40,693 nucleotides of DNA from Clostridiales bacterium (GTDB lineage Bacteria > Bacillota > Clostridia > Lachnospirales > JAISYE01). Below the pieces are notes generated by a model. That model worked only from the letters and a program-made list of their open reading frames with translations, was not told the DNA's origin and searched no databases. The stretch covers positions 1 to 40,693 of the forward strand of contig JAISYE010000067.1 of NCBI GenBank assembly GCA_031297485.1, read 5' to 3'. A program made the translations under genes and the position numbers. This document shows, piece by piece, positions 23,946-32,563 of this stretch (its first letter is position 1; each line of letters opens with the position of its first letter).

Positions 23946-24734
23946 TTACTTGTTTTTGTTAAGCATACTTGTCGGCGTACACCCGTAATATTTAGAAAAG
24001 GCCGCTTCAAAGTATGAGTATGTCGAATACCCCGTTTGCTCGGCCACAGCCGTCACACTGACGGCTGTGCCGTTTAAAAGCCGTTTGGCAAGTTCCATTC
24101 TTTCCATAATGATAAAACGTTTAATGGAGACGCCTTTTTCCCGCTTAAAAACTCGGCTGATATAATCTTCGTTTAGAAAATACCTGTTGGCAATCTGTGT
24201 TACGCTTAAATCTTCGTCTGAAAGGTGTGACAGTATATAGGCGGTTACCTCGCCGGTAAGGTCTTTCGGCGTTAAAGGTTTTTGCTTGTCTTGCGTCTTT
24301 TCCCGTTTTTCATTCAGCCATTGCGCGCCGTATTTTGCGATTTGTCTGTTTTCACGAGCCGCGAGTATTTTTTGCGCGGACTTTTGTACGGTTTCGGCTA
24401 TATTTTCATACGGAGCAGGGGTTAGTATATAGTCCTCGCAACCTAATCGGATAGCTTCTTGCGCATACTCAAATTTGGCGTGGCAAGTTAAAAAGACGAT
24501 AGCAGCGTCCGCGCCGCTCGCCCGTACTTTTCTTATAAATTCAATACCGTTTTCGCCGGGCATTTCTATGTCGCACAAAATAACATCCACAGTTTGCGAC
24601 GACATAATATTCAGAGCCTCGGCAGTGTTGTGCGCTTCGTATACATCGCCCGCAATGCCGTAATTTTGCCAGTTTACGGCGGCGAGTAAGGCTTTTATTG
24701 CTATTATTTCATCGTCAACTATTAACAGGTTCAT
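23946..24734 (-). CDS. AraC-family response regulator (YesN-like)
   Basis: A 262-residue regulator: receiver domain (1-120) with acidic D7/D8 and phospho-acceptor D55 (VILCDIEMPG), a linker, and a C-terminal AraC-type double helix-turn-helix (about 165-258; SVTQIANRYFLNEDYISRVFKREKG and the closing VAEQTGYSTYSYFEAAFSKYYGCTP pattern). One key receiver residue is changed: the invariant lysine before proline is T105 (DYILTPAPYE instead of ...LKP). The start overlaps the histidine kinase 3' end by 20 bp. The likely target is the divergent glycan operon, whose upstream region has AAGTCGGA direct repeats two helical turns apart. Confidence 0.9.
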   Translation of the reverse strand: MNLLIVDDEIIAIKALLAAVNWQNYGIAGDVYEAHNTAEALNIMSSQTVDVILCDIEMPGENGIEFIRKVRASGADAAIVFLTCHAKFEYAQEAIRLGCEDYILTPAPYENIAETVQKSAQKILAARENRQIAKYGAQWLNEKREKTQDKQKPLTPKDLTGEVTAYILSHLSDEDLSVTQIANRYFLNEDYISRVFKREKGVSIKRFIIMERMELAKRLLNGTAVSVTAVAEQTGYSTYSYFEAAFSKYYGCTPTSMLNKNK

Positions 24735-26394
24735 AATCTTCTTCCTTTTTCGGGATAATGATACTTACTATACTGCCTTTCCGTAACTCGGACTCGGCTT
24801 CCACTTTGCCGTCTCCGCCGTAAAAATACCGAATCCGCTTGTAGGAATTATATATGCCTATGCGGAAAGATTTACCTTCACCCGTATCAAAAGTACCGTT
24901 GTTTATTTGCGTTACGGTTTCCGGAGGCATACCCGCGCCATCGTCTTGTACCCGTATATGCGCTTTGCCGTTAAATATACTTGTTTTAATATTGATATTG
25001 ATAAAGTCCTTACCCGCCATAGCGTGTTCAAAAATATTTTCCACAAAATTATGAACCAGCAAAGGCGGCACAAGATAAGCAAGCGTTTTTTCCTCAATAT
25101 CAAGCACGGCCTTAAACTTACAGGGATAACGTATCGAGGATATTTCTAAATATTGGCGTATAAGCTCAATTTCCTTTTCAAGAGGTTCAAGGTCGGCGTC
25201 ATTACGGAAAATATAGCGGAAATAGTCCGAAAGGTACAACGCCAGCTTTTGAACGTCCGCTGTTTCGCCTATTTGCGCAAGCCCATACACCAGCTTAAAC
25301 ATATTAAGCAAAAAATGCGGACGTATCTGTAACTGTAAATTGCGCAGCATAATTTTTTGGTGCGCCATTTCTTTTTCATAGTTTTCAATTTTTAGTTGGT
25401 CTATGCTGTCCACCATTTCGTTAAACGCCCTGTTTATTATAATAAATTCTTTCGCGTATTTGTGGTGTGAACCTATGCGGTATTCTCTGTCGCCGGATTT
25501 TAGCCTTAAAATAGCTTTGTGTATTTTATTGAGAGGACGAAGCAAAGCTCGGTTTAACACAAACAACAGAACAGGTATAAGTGCCAAGTATAAAAACGCC
25601 AGCACTATTCCGAACCATTGGATAAGCGGTAAAGTCTTGATAATTTCTATTTCGGTAGTTTCAATTGAAAGGCTTAAATCAATGCGGCCGGAACTGCTTG
25701 TAACGCGGATAACGCCCTTTTCGGCGGCGGCAACCGGCGAAGAGCTTACAGTTACGCTTATGCCGTTATATGCGGCGGCTTCTTTTAACGCGTTTACCGA
25801 CTGGTCTATTGAAATAACCGCCCCATAGTAAAAACCTTTGAACTCGTTTATGTAAATAAGCCATTTTTGTTCGTTAATATCGACCAAACTCCAGCGTTTA
25901 GCCAAGTAAACGCCTTCGTTTTTAATATAACCGGCTACGGCGCTGCGATATTCTTGGCTGGGCGAGTGCCAAGTCCCCGAAGATGTTGAGCGTTGTAATA
26001 AAACAAGTAAAAAATCGCCCGACTGCTTGCCATAAGTAAAATAACCGTCCGCATTGCCGATTGTTTCTATGTTAGTTCGCAACCGCGCCGCCATTTGTGT
26101 TTTCGCGAGTGTATATGCGTCGTCGCCACCTTGATGTATTAGCCTTATAAACGCCGCGTCCCGTTCGGACAAGTCATATAAATAATAGTTTACGCCGGAT
26201 AATTGATTATCCAAATCCTGTATATAAAAATTGGCCATATTTTCAAGCGAAACACGCCCTTGTTCTATAACCACAGCAATGGATTGAACCATGGAAACAA
26301 TTACAAGCGCGTTCAGCGGTAAAATGGTTAACAAAATTATAATTACAATTTTATTTGTTATGCCGCCGACCAAGCTTTGAATCATATTTTTCAA
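24715..26394 (-). CDS. Sensor histidine kinase, YesM-like (His_kinase/HATPase)
   Basis: About 559 residues. An N-terminal membrane helix (KIVIIILLTILPLNALVIV) is followed by a ~240-residue extracellular sensor, a second helix (WFGIVLAFLYLALIPVLLFVL) and a HAMP linker. The His_kinase domain has the phospho-accepting histidine in IRPHFLLN, and the HATPase has N-box NFVENIFEHA and G-box DDGAGMP. This is the YesM/LytS type that pairs with YesN regulators and senses saccharides. The start is uncertain: TTG at 26394 has AAGAGGTGG six bases upstream, while a GTG at 26403 or ATG at 26385 are alternatives. It is divergent from the binding-protein operon; TTGACA at 26527-26522 could be its -35 box. Confidence 0.9.
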   Translation of the reverse strand: MKNMIQSLVGGITNKIVIIILLTILPLNALVIVSMVQSIAVVIEQGRVSLENMANFYIQDLDNQLSGVNYYLYDLSERDAAFIRLIHQGGDDAYTLAKTQMAARLRTNIETIGNADGYFTYGKQSGDFLLVLLQRSTSSGTWHSPSQEYRSAVAGYIKNEGVYLAKRWSLVDINEQKWLIYINEFKGFYYGAVISIDQSVNALKEAAAYNGISVTVSSSPVAAAEKGVIRVTSSSGRIDLSLSIETTEIEIIKTLPLIQWFGIVLAFLYLALIPVLLFVLNRALLRPLNKIHKAILRLKSGDREYRIGSHHKYAKEFIIINRAFNEMVDSIDQLKIENYEKEMAHQKIMLRNLQLQIRPHFLLNMFKLVYGLAQIGETADVQKLALYLSDYFRYIFRNDADLEPLEKEIELIRQYLEISSIRYPCKFKAVLDIEEKTLAYLVPPLLVHNFVENIFEHAMAGKDFININIKTSIFNGKAHIRVQDDGAGMPPETVTQINNGTFDTGEGKSFRIGIYNSYKRIRYFYGGDGKVEAESELRKGSIVSIIIPKKEEDYEPVNS

Positions 26395-26541
26395 CAGAAC
26401 CACCTCTTAATTTATACTAAGGAATTTCATTCGCTCCGCACCTGTATACCGCGCGCCCGCGCAATTGAATCACCGGCAAGTGTCATCAGGATACGGTATA
26501 TTCTATATTGTTTATCTTCATTGTCAAGGCTGTTTAACCAA

Positions 26542-26640
26542 AAAGTCCACGCCAAACGCACAGTAATTAAGAAAAGTCGGAAAGTCTAAAATTCAAGTCG
26601 GATTTTTGCATATACCCGAGAATAAATTGTAGTTATATTG
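26542..26640 (+). promoter_or_regulatory. Putative activator sites (AAGTCGGA direct repeats) and promoter of the glycan operon
   Basis: AAGTCGGA occurs at 26574-26581 and 26595-26602, exactly 21 bp apart (two DNA turns); further AAGTC cores are at 26543 and 26582. Direct repeats on one DNA face just upstream of a promoter are typical AraC-family targets. TTGCAT at 26606 could be a weak -35 with an A/T-rich -10 near 26625-26635; the exact -10 is unclear. The YesN-like regulator encoded next door is the natural binder (inference). Confidence 0.45.
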
Positions 26641-26685
26641 TTTTTGGAGATGTTGAAATTAAAAAATTTTTTAGGAGGGGTATGT

Positions 26686-28257
26686 GTGAAAAGATTTTTA
26701 GCGATCCTGCTTGTAGCGGCAACGCTTGCTTCTTTTGCGGCTTGCAGTCAGCAAAACGGTAAGGAGGCGGAATCGCCTGCGAAGTCCGCGTCTGCCGACA
26801 TGGAAACATCACAGGCTGAAACGCCGCAAGAAGAGCTGTATGAAGTGGTAATGGAATACCCGACGCTTGGTCAAACGCCGCGTGATCTTAAACTTGTGGA
26901 AGACAAGGTGAACGAGCGGACTGAGAAAGAAATAGGCGTGCACGTTACATTGTTCCCTGTTTCAGCTATGGAACTCAACAGCCAAACCAACCTTATGATT
27001 TCGACGGGTGAAAAGCTTGACCTTGCCTGTATTTTGTTTGAGGGCGGTATAGGCGGTTATGTTAATAAGGGCGCGTTTTTGGAACTTGACGGACTTGTGG
27101 CCGATTACGGGCAAGACATAGTCCGTGTTGAGGGCATCGCGATGGCAGGCGGTTATTTTAACAATAAGCTGTACGCCATTGTAAACGAATGTTATATGGG
27201 ACAGCAGAATGGCTTTATGGCAAGAAAAACTATAATTGACAAATACGGCATTGAGTACGACCCTAACCACGTATATAATCACGAGGAATTAGGGGCAATT
27301 TTCGCTGAAATAAAAGCGGGCGAGGCCAGTCAGTTTTACTGCATAGCCGGAAACAGCGGAGATGTTTTTACGTCAATGAATGGTATTGATACGTTGGGCG
27401 GTTCAATCGGTTCCGGCGTGCTTATGAATTACGGCAGAGGCTCGACAGCTGTTGTAAACGCGTTTGAAACACCCGAATTTGCCAATGCCTGCGATTATGC
27501 CCGCAAATGGTACAATGCGGGATATTATTCCCCTGACTGCAACACGACGACAGACTCTGTAATAGACCTTTTGCAAACAGGCAATTATTTAGGAGCTTTT
27601 AACAACTGCGTCCCCGGAGTCGTAAGAGACTGGCAAGGTCTGGCCAGAGTAATAGACGGCGACGACGGCGGTTTCCTTCCGTTCTATACTCAGGCTCCGC
27701 ATACGACTATGCAAGTGTTCCAAAATTCTATGTGGGCTGTGCCCATTACTTGCGACAATCCCGAAAAAACTATGCAATGGCTCAACCTGCTTTACGCGGA
27801 CGAGGAAATGACGAATTTGCTGTATTTAGGCATTCAAGGCGTACATTGGAACTTTGCCGAGGGAAGCAAAAGAGTCGTGGAAAGGCCCGCGGATTATGAC
27901 CCGGCGGACCCGCCGTATATGGCGGTATTGGATGTTTGGGGCGACAAGAGCGTGCAGTATGTGCAAGCTCCCGCAGACGAAAGTTATTATACGGACTTGA
28001 AAAACTTTAACGATTCTATAACGGATGAGCATAAATCGGGCGTATTGGGTTACTGCTTTAATACCGAGGTATGCAAAGCGCAATACGTTGCCGTTGCCGA
28101 CGTTGCGGCGCAGTATCAGCCAAGCCTGCTGTACGGTGTTGTTGACCCCGCCAGCGTTTTGCCGGAATTTTTAAGCGCGCTAAAAGCGGCGGGCATAGAC
28201 GAATTAATTAAGGCTAACCAAGAACAGTTAAACGAATGGCTGGCGGAGCAGAAATGA
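26686..28257 (+). CDS. Extracellular sugar-binding lipoprotein (LplA/YtcQ-like, DUF3502-type)
   Basis: A 523-residue binding protein from the GTG at 26686, five bases after AGGAGGGG; the longer frame to 26638 has no ribosome site. The signal peptide MKRFLAILLVAATLASFAAC has a clear lipobox, followed by a charged linker and a large bilobal family 1 binding domain; the C-terminal ~140 residues fit the DUF3502 region found in LplA/YtcQ-type oligosaccharide binders. It is the first gene of the operon served by the permeases at 29114 and 30059, and divergent from the YesM/YesN pair. Proteins of this group bind oligosaccharides such as unsaturated rhamnogalacturonan; the exact ligand here is not known. 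Confidence 0.9.
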   Translation: MKRFLAILLVAATLASFAACSQQNGKEAESPAKSASADMETSQAETPQEELYEVVMEYPTLGQTPRDLKLVEDKVNERTEKEIGVHVTLFPVSAMELNSQTNLMISTGEKLDLACILFEGGIGGYVNKGAFLELDGLVADYGQDIVRVEGIAMAGGYFNNKLYAIVNECYMGQQNGFMARKTIIDKYGIEYDPNHVYNHEELGAIFAEIKAGEASQFYCIAGNSGDVFTSMNGIDTLGGSIGSGVLMNYGRGSTAVVNAFETPEFANACDYARKWYNAGYYSPDCNTTTDSVIDLLQTGNYLGAFNNCVPGVVRDWQGLARVIDGDDGGFLPFYTQAPHTTMQVFQNSMWAVPITCDNPEKTMQWLNLLYADEEMTNLLYLGIQGVHWNFAEGSKRVVERPADYDPADPPYMAVLDVWGDKSVQYVQAPADESYYTDLKNFNDSITDEHKSGVLGYCFNTEVCKAQYVAVADVAAQYQPSLLYGVVDPASVLPEFLSALKAAGIDELIKANQEQLNEWLAEQK

Positions 28258-28258
28258 T

Positions 28259-29101
28259 ATGAACACACAATTTGCGGCAAAAAAAGAATATGCGGACGCG
28301 CTTCTTGAAATAGCGCGTAATACCGAACCGTTATTGCCCGCAAAGCCGTTAAACTTTATTAAGGTGATGGAAGAGAATAGGGGTAGCATTGATATTTTGC
28401 AATACCCCTATTCTTTCCCCAAAGACGGCTTAGATAGGAAAAACCCGTTAGCGGTGGTTTTAGGCGACAGCGTAACAGCGGGGCATTTTGAGTTTGCCGG
28501 CGACCCCGGAAAGATTTTCGCGCGCTTACAGGCAGGGCAGCTCGGCAAAAACGATGTGATTTCCATTATGGACGCAAGGCAAGGGTATGTTGACCAGTTT
28601 AGGGCCATGCTTATCGGCAAATACGGGCAAACCTGCGTAAGCGTAATAAACTCGGGGCTTGCCGGAGACGTTATTTTAAGTATGGAAAAACGTTTGGACA
28701 GAGACGTAATACGTTATCAACCCGATTTGGTTATTGTAAACGCGTCGTTAAACTGGCCGAAGCAATGCCGCGGCACTGAGACATATAAAGAATCGCTGCT
28801 GCGAACCGTGCAAAGGCTGAAAACGGAAACTGACGCGGACATTATATTGATGACACCCAATATGGTTATGCCTTCCCCGCCGGATATGGATAACCCTTTG
28901 TCCGCACTTGCGGACAGAGTAAATGTAATTAGGGAAGCGGCGGAAAAAGAGAATCTGTGTTTGGCGGATACATACCGTGTGTGGGAGCGGTACGCGCAAA
29001 AAGGGTTCCCTGTTTCCGAACTGCTTGCGAACGGTGTAAACCATCCTTGTGCCGAAGGACATACCGCCTGCGCAATTACATTAATGAAATTGTTTTTATG
29101 A
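28259..29101 (+). CDS. SGNH/GDSL-family hydrolase (probable carbohydrate esterase)
   Basis: A 280-residue cytoplasmic protein (no signal peptide). The SGNH blocks are visible: block I GDSVTAG with nucleophile S71, block II Gly in NSGLAGDV, block III Asn in VNASLNW, and block V NHPCAEGH with the catalytic histidine. The position before this histidine, usually Asp-Gly-Val-Asn-His-Pro in relatives known to me, reads Asn-Gly-Val-Asn-His-Pro, so the dyad acid may be altered. The ATG at 28259 is one base after the binding-protein stop, so it is translationally coupled. Its place in a glycan operon suggests removal of acetyl groups from imported oligosaccharides. Confidence 0.8.
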   Translation: MNTQFAAKKEYADALLEIARNTEPLLPAKPLNFIKVMEENRGSIDILQYPYSFPKDGLDRKNPLAVVLGDSVTAGHFEFAGDPGKIFARLQAGQLGKNDVISIMDARQGYVDQFRAMLIGKYGQTCVSVINSGLAGDVILSMEKRLDRDVIRYQPDLVIVNASLNWPKQCRGTETYKESLLRTVQRLKTETDADIILMTPNMVMPSPPDMDNPLSALADRVNVIREAAEKENLCLADTYRVWERYAQKGFPVSELLANGVNHPCAEGHTACAITLMKLFL

Positions 29102-29113
29102 GGAGGCCGCGAT

Positions 29114-30046
29114 ATGGAAATAACAGGGGCACGTAAAAAAGCGGTTAAGTGGAAACGGTTTATGCCGTTTTATATAATGGCTCTCCCCGGGGTTGTTTAC
29201 TTATTTTGTAACAACTATTTGCCGATGGCGGGCATTGTTATAGCGTTTAAGCACTTGGATTTCCGTAAAGGAATATTCGGAAGCGAATGGGCGGGGCTTG
29301 ATAACTTCAAGTTTCTTTTCGCGTCTAAAAACGCGTTTGAAATAACAAGAAACACTTTGTTGTATAACGGGCTGTTTCTTGTGCTTGGCACTGTCTTGGC
29401 CATAACGCTCGCGGTATTGATGAATGAAGTCCAAGGCAAAGCCGCGTCAAGGTTATACCAGTGTCTAATATTATTGCCGTTTTTAATAAGTTGGGTTATA
29501 GCAAGTTATTTGGTTAACGCCTTTATCGCGGCGGATACAGGACTTATAAACAACGGCATCCTTAAACCGCTCGGGCAAAAGCCTGTTTCTTGGTACAACT
29601 CGAAACAATACTGGCCTGCAATACTTACCATATGTAATACTTGGAAATCAATCGGCTATGGTATGATTATATACCTAAGCAGTATTATAAGTATAAGCCA
29701 GGATTACTACGAGGCCGCCATAATAGACGGCGCGTCAAAATTCAAGCAAATACGTCTTATTACGCTGCCGCTTATTAAGCCTACCGTCATTACCATGACC
29801 ATCCTTACAGTAGGCAGAATTTTCTATTCTGACTTCGGCTTGTTTTATCAGGTGCCAAAAAACAGCGGCACATTGTACAGTGTTACGCGTACAATTGATG
29901 TGTATGTTTATAACGCTTTGATGAATAACAGTGACTATGGTATGTCGAGCGCGGCAAGTATTTATCAGTCGCTGGTCGGGTTTGTTCTTATTATATCAAC
30001 CAACGCGTTATTGCGTAAACTGAGCAAGGATAACGCTCTGTTTTAG
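29114..30046 (+). CDS. lplB: Sugar ABC transporter permease (LplB-like)
   Basis: A 310-residue binding-protein-dependent permease with six predicted helices, starting with FYIMALPGVVYLFCNNYLPMAG, typical of LplB/YteP proteins. The EAA loop is YEAAIIDGASKFKQIRLITLP. It is preceded by GAGGAGG and lies 12 bp after the SGNH gene; the second permease follows by 12 bp. The operon encodes no ATPase, as is usual for these systems, which share an MsmX-type ATPase encoded elsewhere. Confidence 0.93.
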   Translation: MEITGARKKAVKWKRFMPFYIMALPGVVYLFCNNYLPMAGIVIAFKHLDFRKGIFGSEWAGLDNFKFLFASKNAFEITRNTLLYNGLFLVLGTVLAITLAVLMNEVQGKAASRLYQCLILLPFLISWVIASYLVNAFIAADTGLINNGILKPLGQKPVSWYNSKQYWPAILTICNTWKSIGYGMIIYLSSIISISQDYYEAAIIDGASKFKQIRLITLPLIKPTVITMTILTVGRIFYSDFGLFYQVPKNSGTLYSVTRTIDVYVYNALMNNSDYGMSSAASIYQSLVGFVLIISTNALLRKLSKDNALF

Positions 30047-30058
30047 GGGAGGGGCTAT

Positions 30059-30961
30059 ATGCCGGTTAAAAGTTTTGAAAATGTGACTTGGAAAGCAGCT
30101 GCCCACATAATTTTGTGCGCGTTCGCTCTGGCAGCCGTTATGCCGTTTGTGTTACTGATAGCCGCTTCTTTTACCGATAACAATACGGCGCTTGCGCAAG
30201 GGTTCTCGTTTTTACCGAAGAAATTGAGTTTAGATGCCTATGTCTATATAGTCCGCGAATGGAGGACTATCGGCCGCGCGTACTTTATGACGATACTCGT
30301 CACCGTATCCGGTACGGCCATAAGCCTTATCGTTACTTGTATGTTCGCTTACGCGCTTTCGCAGGGCAATCTGCCGGGAAGAAACCTCTTAACATTTTTG
30401 TGCGTTTTCCCGATGTTATTTAATGGTGGTCTGGTTGCGTCATACTATGTCTGGTCGTCGGTGTTTCAGATAAAAAACACCTTGTGGGCACTAATAATAC
30501 CAAACCTGTTAATGAATACTTTTAACGTAATTTTAATAAAAAACTATTTTCAAAACAGTATCAGCCCAAGTATTTTAGAAGCGGCGCGTATTGACGGCAT
30601 AAGCGAGTTTGGGTTGTTTGTACGTATAGTTATGCCGCTTTCGGTTCCGTTAGTGGCTACTATAGGGCTTATGGGCGCGCTGGCGTATTGGAACGACTGG
30701 ACAAATGGCTTATATTACCTTACGGAACGAGACGGTGGTCAATTTTACACCATACAACTTGTGTTAAACAGCATAAACGAGAATATTAACTTTTTGGCCA
30801 ACAATTCTGAGCTTATGTCGCGGGCTAACATACAAAACCTGCCGTCGACAACAATGCGTATGGCTATCGCCGTGATAGGCATATTGCCAATTTTGGCCGC
30901 TTATCCGTTCTTTCAGCAATATTTTGTAAAAGGCATTACTTTGGGCGGAGTAAAAGAATAA
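30059..30961 (+). CDS. Sugar ABC transporter permease (LplC/YtcP-like)
   Basis: A 300-residue second permease subunit of the carbohydrate (CUT1-like) family, with N-terminal helix HIILCAFALAAVMPFVLLIA and EAA loop LEAARIDGISEFGLFVRIVMP. The ATG at 30059 follows GGGGAGGGG closely. It forms the membrane channel with the LplB-like product and the binding lipoprotein. Confidence 0.93.
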   Translation: MPVKSFENVTWKAAAHIILCAFALAAVMPFVLLIAASFTDNNTALAQGFSFLPKKLSLDAYVYIVREWRTIGRAYFMTILVTVSGTAISLIVTCMFAYALSQGNLPGRNLLTFLCVFPMLFNGGLVASYYVWSSVFQIKNTLWALIIPNLLMNTFNVILIKNYFQNSISPSILEAARIDGISEFGLFVRIVMPLSVPLVATIGLMGALAYWNDWTNGLYYLTERDGGQFYTIQLVLNSINENINFLANNSELMSRANIQNLPSTTMRMAIAVIGILPILAAYPFFQQYFVKGITLGGVKE

Positions 30962-30979
30962 ATAAATGGGAGGCTGTGT

Positions 30980-32551
30980 ATGAGGACTTTTGTTGAAAAG
31001 CTGACAAATGCCACACTTACAGGGTATATTCACGGCAAAAGCGGTGAAATGCCCAATGTTGACATTCGCCCTGCCGTTCTTGTTTTCCCGGGCGGCGGCT
31101 ATATGTTTTGTTCCGACCGGGAAGGGGAACCTGTCGCGCTCGCGTATCTTGCGGAGGGATACAACACGTTTGTTCTGCGTTATTCGGTCGGCAAAAACGA
31201 ACCTTGCCAAAAGGCATTTGAGGACGCTAACGAGGCTATCGCCTATTTGCACAATAACGAGGCTGAATTGAATATTGATAAAGATAAAATAGCCGTAATT
31301 GGTTTCTCGGCGGGAGGGCACCTTGCCGCTTGGCTGAGCGTTTCAGGCGCTGTAAGGCCAAACGCCGCTGTACTTGGATATCCGTGCGTTTTGAAAGAAT
31401 GCGGCGATACGCTCGGCAAAGAATTCCCCGAAATTATCGGGAATGTGGACAAAAACACGCCGCCCGCGTTTATCTTCTCGACGCGCAACGATGACGTAGT
31501 GCCTATCGAAAACTCTTTGAAGTATATTAACGCTCTCGCTCAGGCGGGTGTTGGCTTTGAAACGCATATTTACGCGAAGGGAACACACGGGTTGTCGCTT
31601 GCCAAACCTCTTACATCATCTGGCGGAGCCGTTATGGTTAATGAAGATGCGGCGGGTTGGTTTACCCTTAGCGTCAAGTGGTTAAAAGGCATTTGGGGCG
31701 ATTTTCCGGCAGACGGCACACAACCGCCCAATATGAATTGGTTCGTTTCAACCCCATTAAACAAGTATGTTGTGCATATTTGCGACAAAACAGGCGTGGC
31801 GGCTTTCCTTGTAAAGGGCAAAGAACGCGCTTTACTTATAGATACCTGTATGGGTTTAGGGGATATAAAAGCCGAAGTTGAAAACTTAACAAAGCTGCCA
31901 TATGAGGTTGCCTTGACGCACGGACACCTTGACCACGTAGGCGGCGCGGGTTGTTTCAGCAAAGTCTGCGTTAACGGAAACGACGTATTGCTCGCAAAAG
32001 AACACTCCTCATTTGAGATGCGTTACGAGTCGCTTAAGCGCGGAATGCCGCAAGGCGTTGAGCTTCCGGAAAATGTTGTAACGCCGGCATTTAACGGCGA
32101 GTTTTTGCCGCTTAACGACGGTCAAGTGTTCGATTTAGGCGGGGTTATGGTTGAGGCTATCGCTTTACGGGGGCATACGAAAGGGAGTATGTGCTTTTTA
32201 ATACGCGAACAGCGCGCTGTCCTTTACGGTGACGCCTGCAATGTAAACACGCTTATAATGGACGGCAACGCGGAAAATATTTCTGCATACCGCGATAATT
32301 TAATTAAGTTTAAGGAGCGCGACGGGGATTACGACACGGTTTACTATTCGCACGGGCCGGCAATAGGGCCGCGCGGATGCCTCGACGACAACATAGAACT
32401 TTGCGTTAAAATACTTGAAGGCACTGATGACGCCGTACAGACGGAAATTTTCGGGCAAATAATGTTCCGAGCGGCAGCCGCGGATGATAATTACAGGCGT
32501 TTGGACGGCAAGCATGGAAACATTGTTTATAATAAAGCTAATGCTTTTTGA
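30980..32551 (+). CDS. Fusion of an alpha/beta-hydrolase esterase and a metallo-beta-lactamase-fold hydrolase
   Basis: A 523-residue protein with two enzymes. Residues 1-235 are an alpha/beta hydrolase of the acetyl-xylan-esterase/BD-FAE type: oxyanion FPGGGY (36-41), nucleophile elbow GFSAGGH with S110, the acid in STRNDDVVP, and the histidine in GTHGLS. Residues about 255-520 are a metallo-beta-lactamase domain with ALLIDTCMG, the zinc motif THGHLDH, a later His in ALRGHTKGSM and the Asp/His ligands in LYGDACN and YYSHGP. Neither part has a signal peptide, so it acts in the cytoplasm on imported material. GGAGG precedes the ATG; it lies 18 bp after the permease. The zinc domain's substrate (perhaps a lactone or ester) is unknown. 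Confidence 0.88.
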   Translation: MRTFVEKLTNATLTGYIHGKSGEMPNVDIRPAVLVFPGGGYMFCSDREGEPVALAYLAEGYNTFVLRYSVGKNEPCQKAFEDANEAIAYLHNNEAELNIDKDKIAVIGFSAGGHLAAWLSVSGAVRPNAAVLGYPCVLKECGDTLGKEFPEIIGNVDKNTPPAFIFSTRNDDVVPIENSLKYINALAQAGVGFETHIYAKGTHGLSLAKPLTSSGGAVMVNEDAAGWFTLSVKWLKGIWGDFPADGTQPPNMNWFVSTPLNKYVVHICDKTGVAAFLVKGKERALLIDTCMGLGDIKAEVENLTKLPYEVALTHGHLDHVGGAGCFSKVCVNGNDVLLAKEHSSFEMRYESLKRGMPQGVELPENVVTPAFNGEFLPLNDGQVFDLGGVMVEAIALRGHTKGSMCFLIREQRAVLYGDACNVNTLIMDGNAENISAYRDNLIKFKERDGDYDTVYYSHGPAIGPRGCLDDNIELCVKILEGTDDAVQTEIFGQIMFRAAAADDNYRRLDGKHGNIVYNKANAF

Positions 32552-32563
32552 CGAAGGTGTGAT

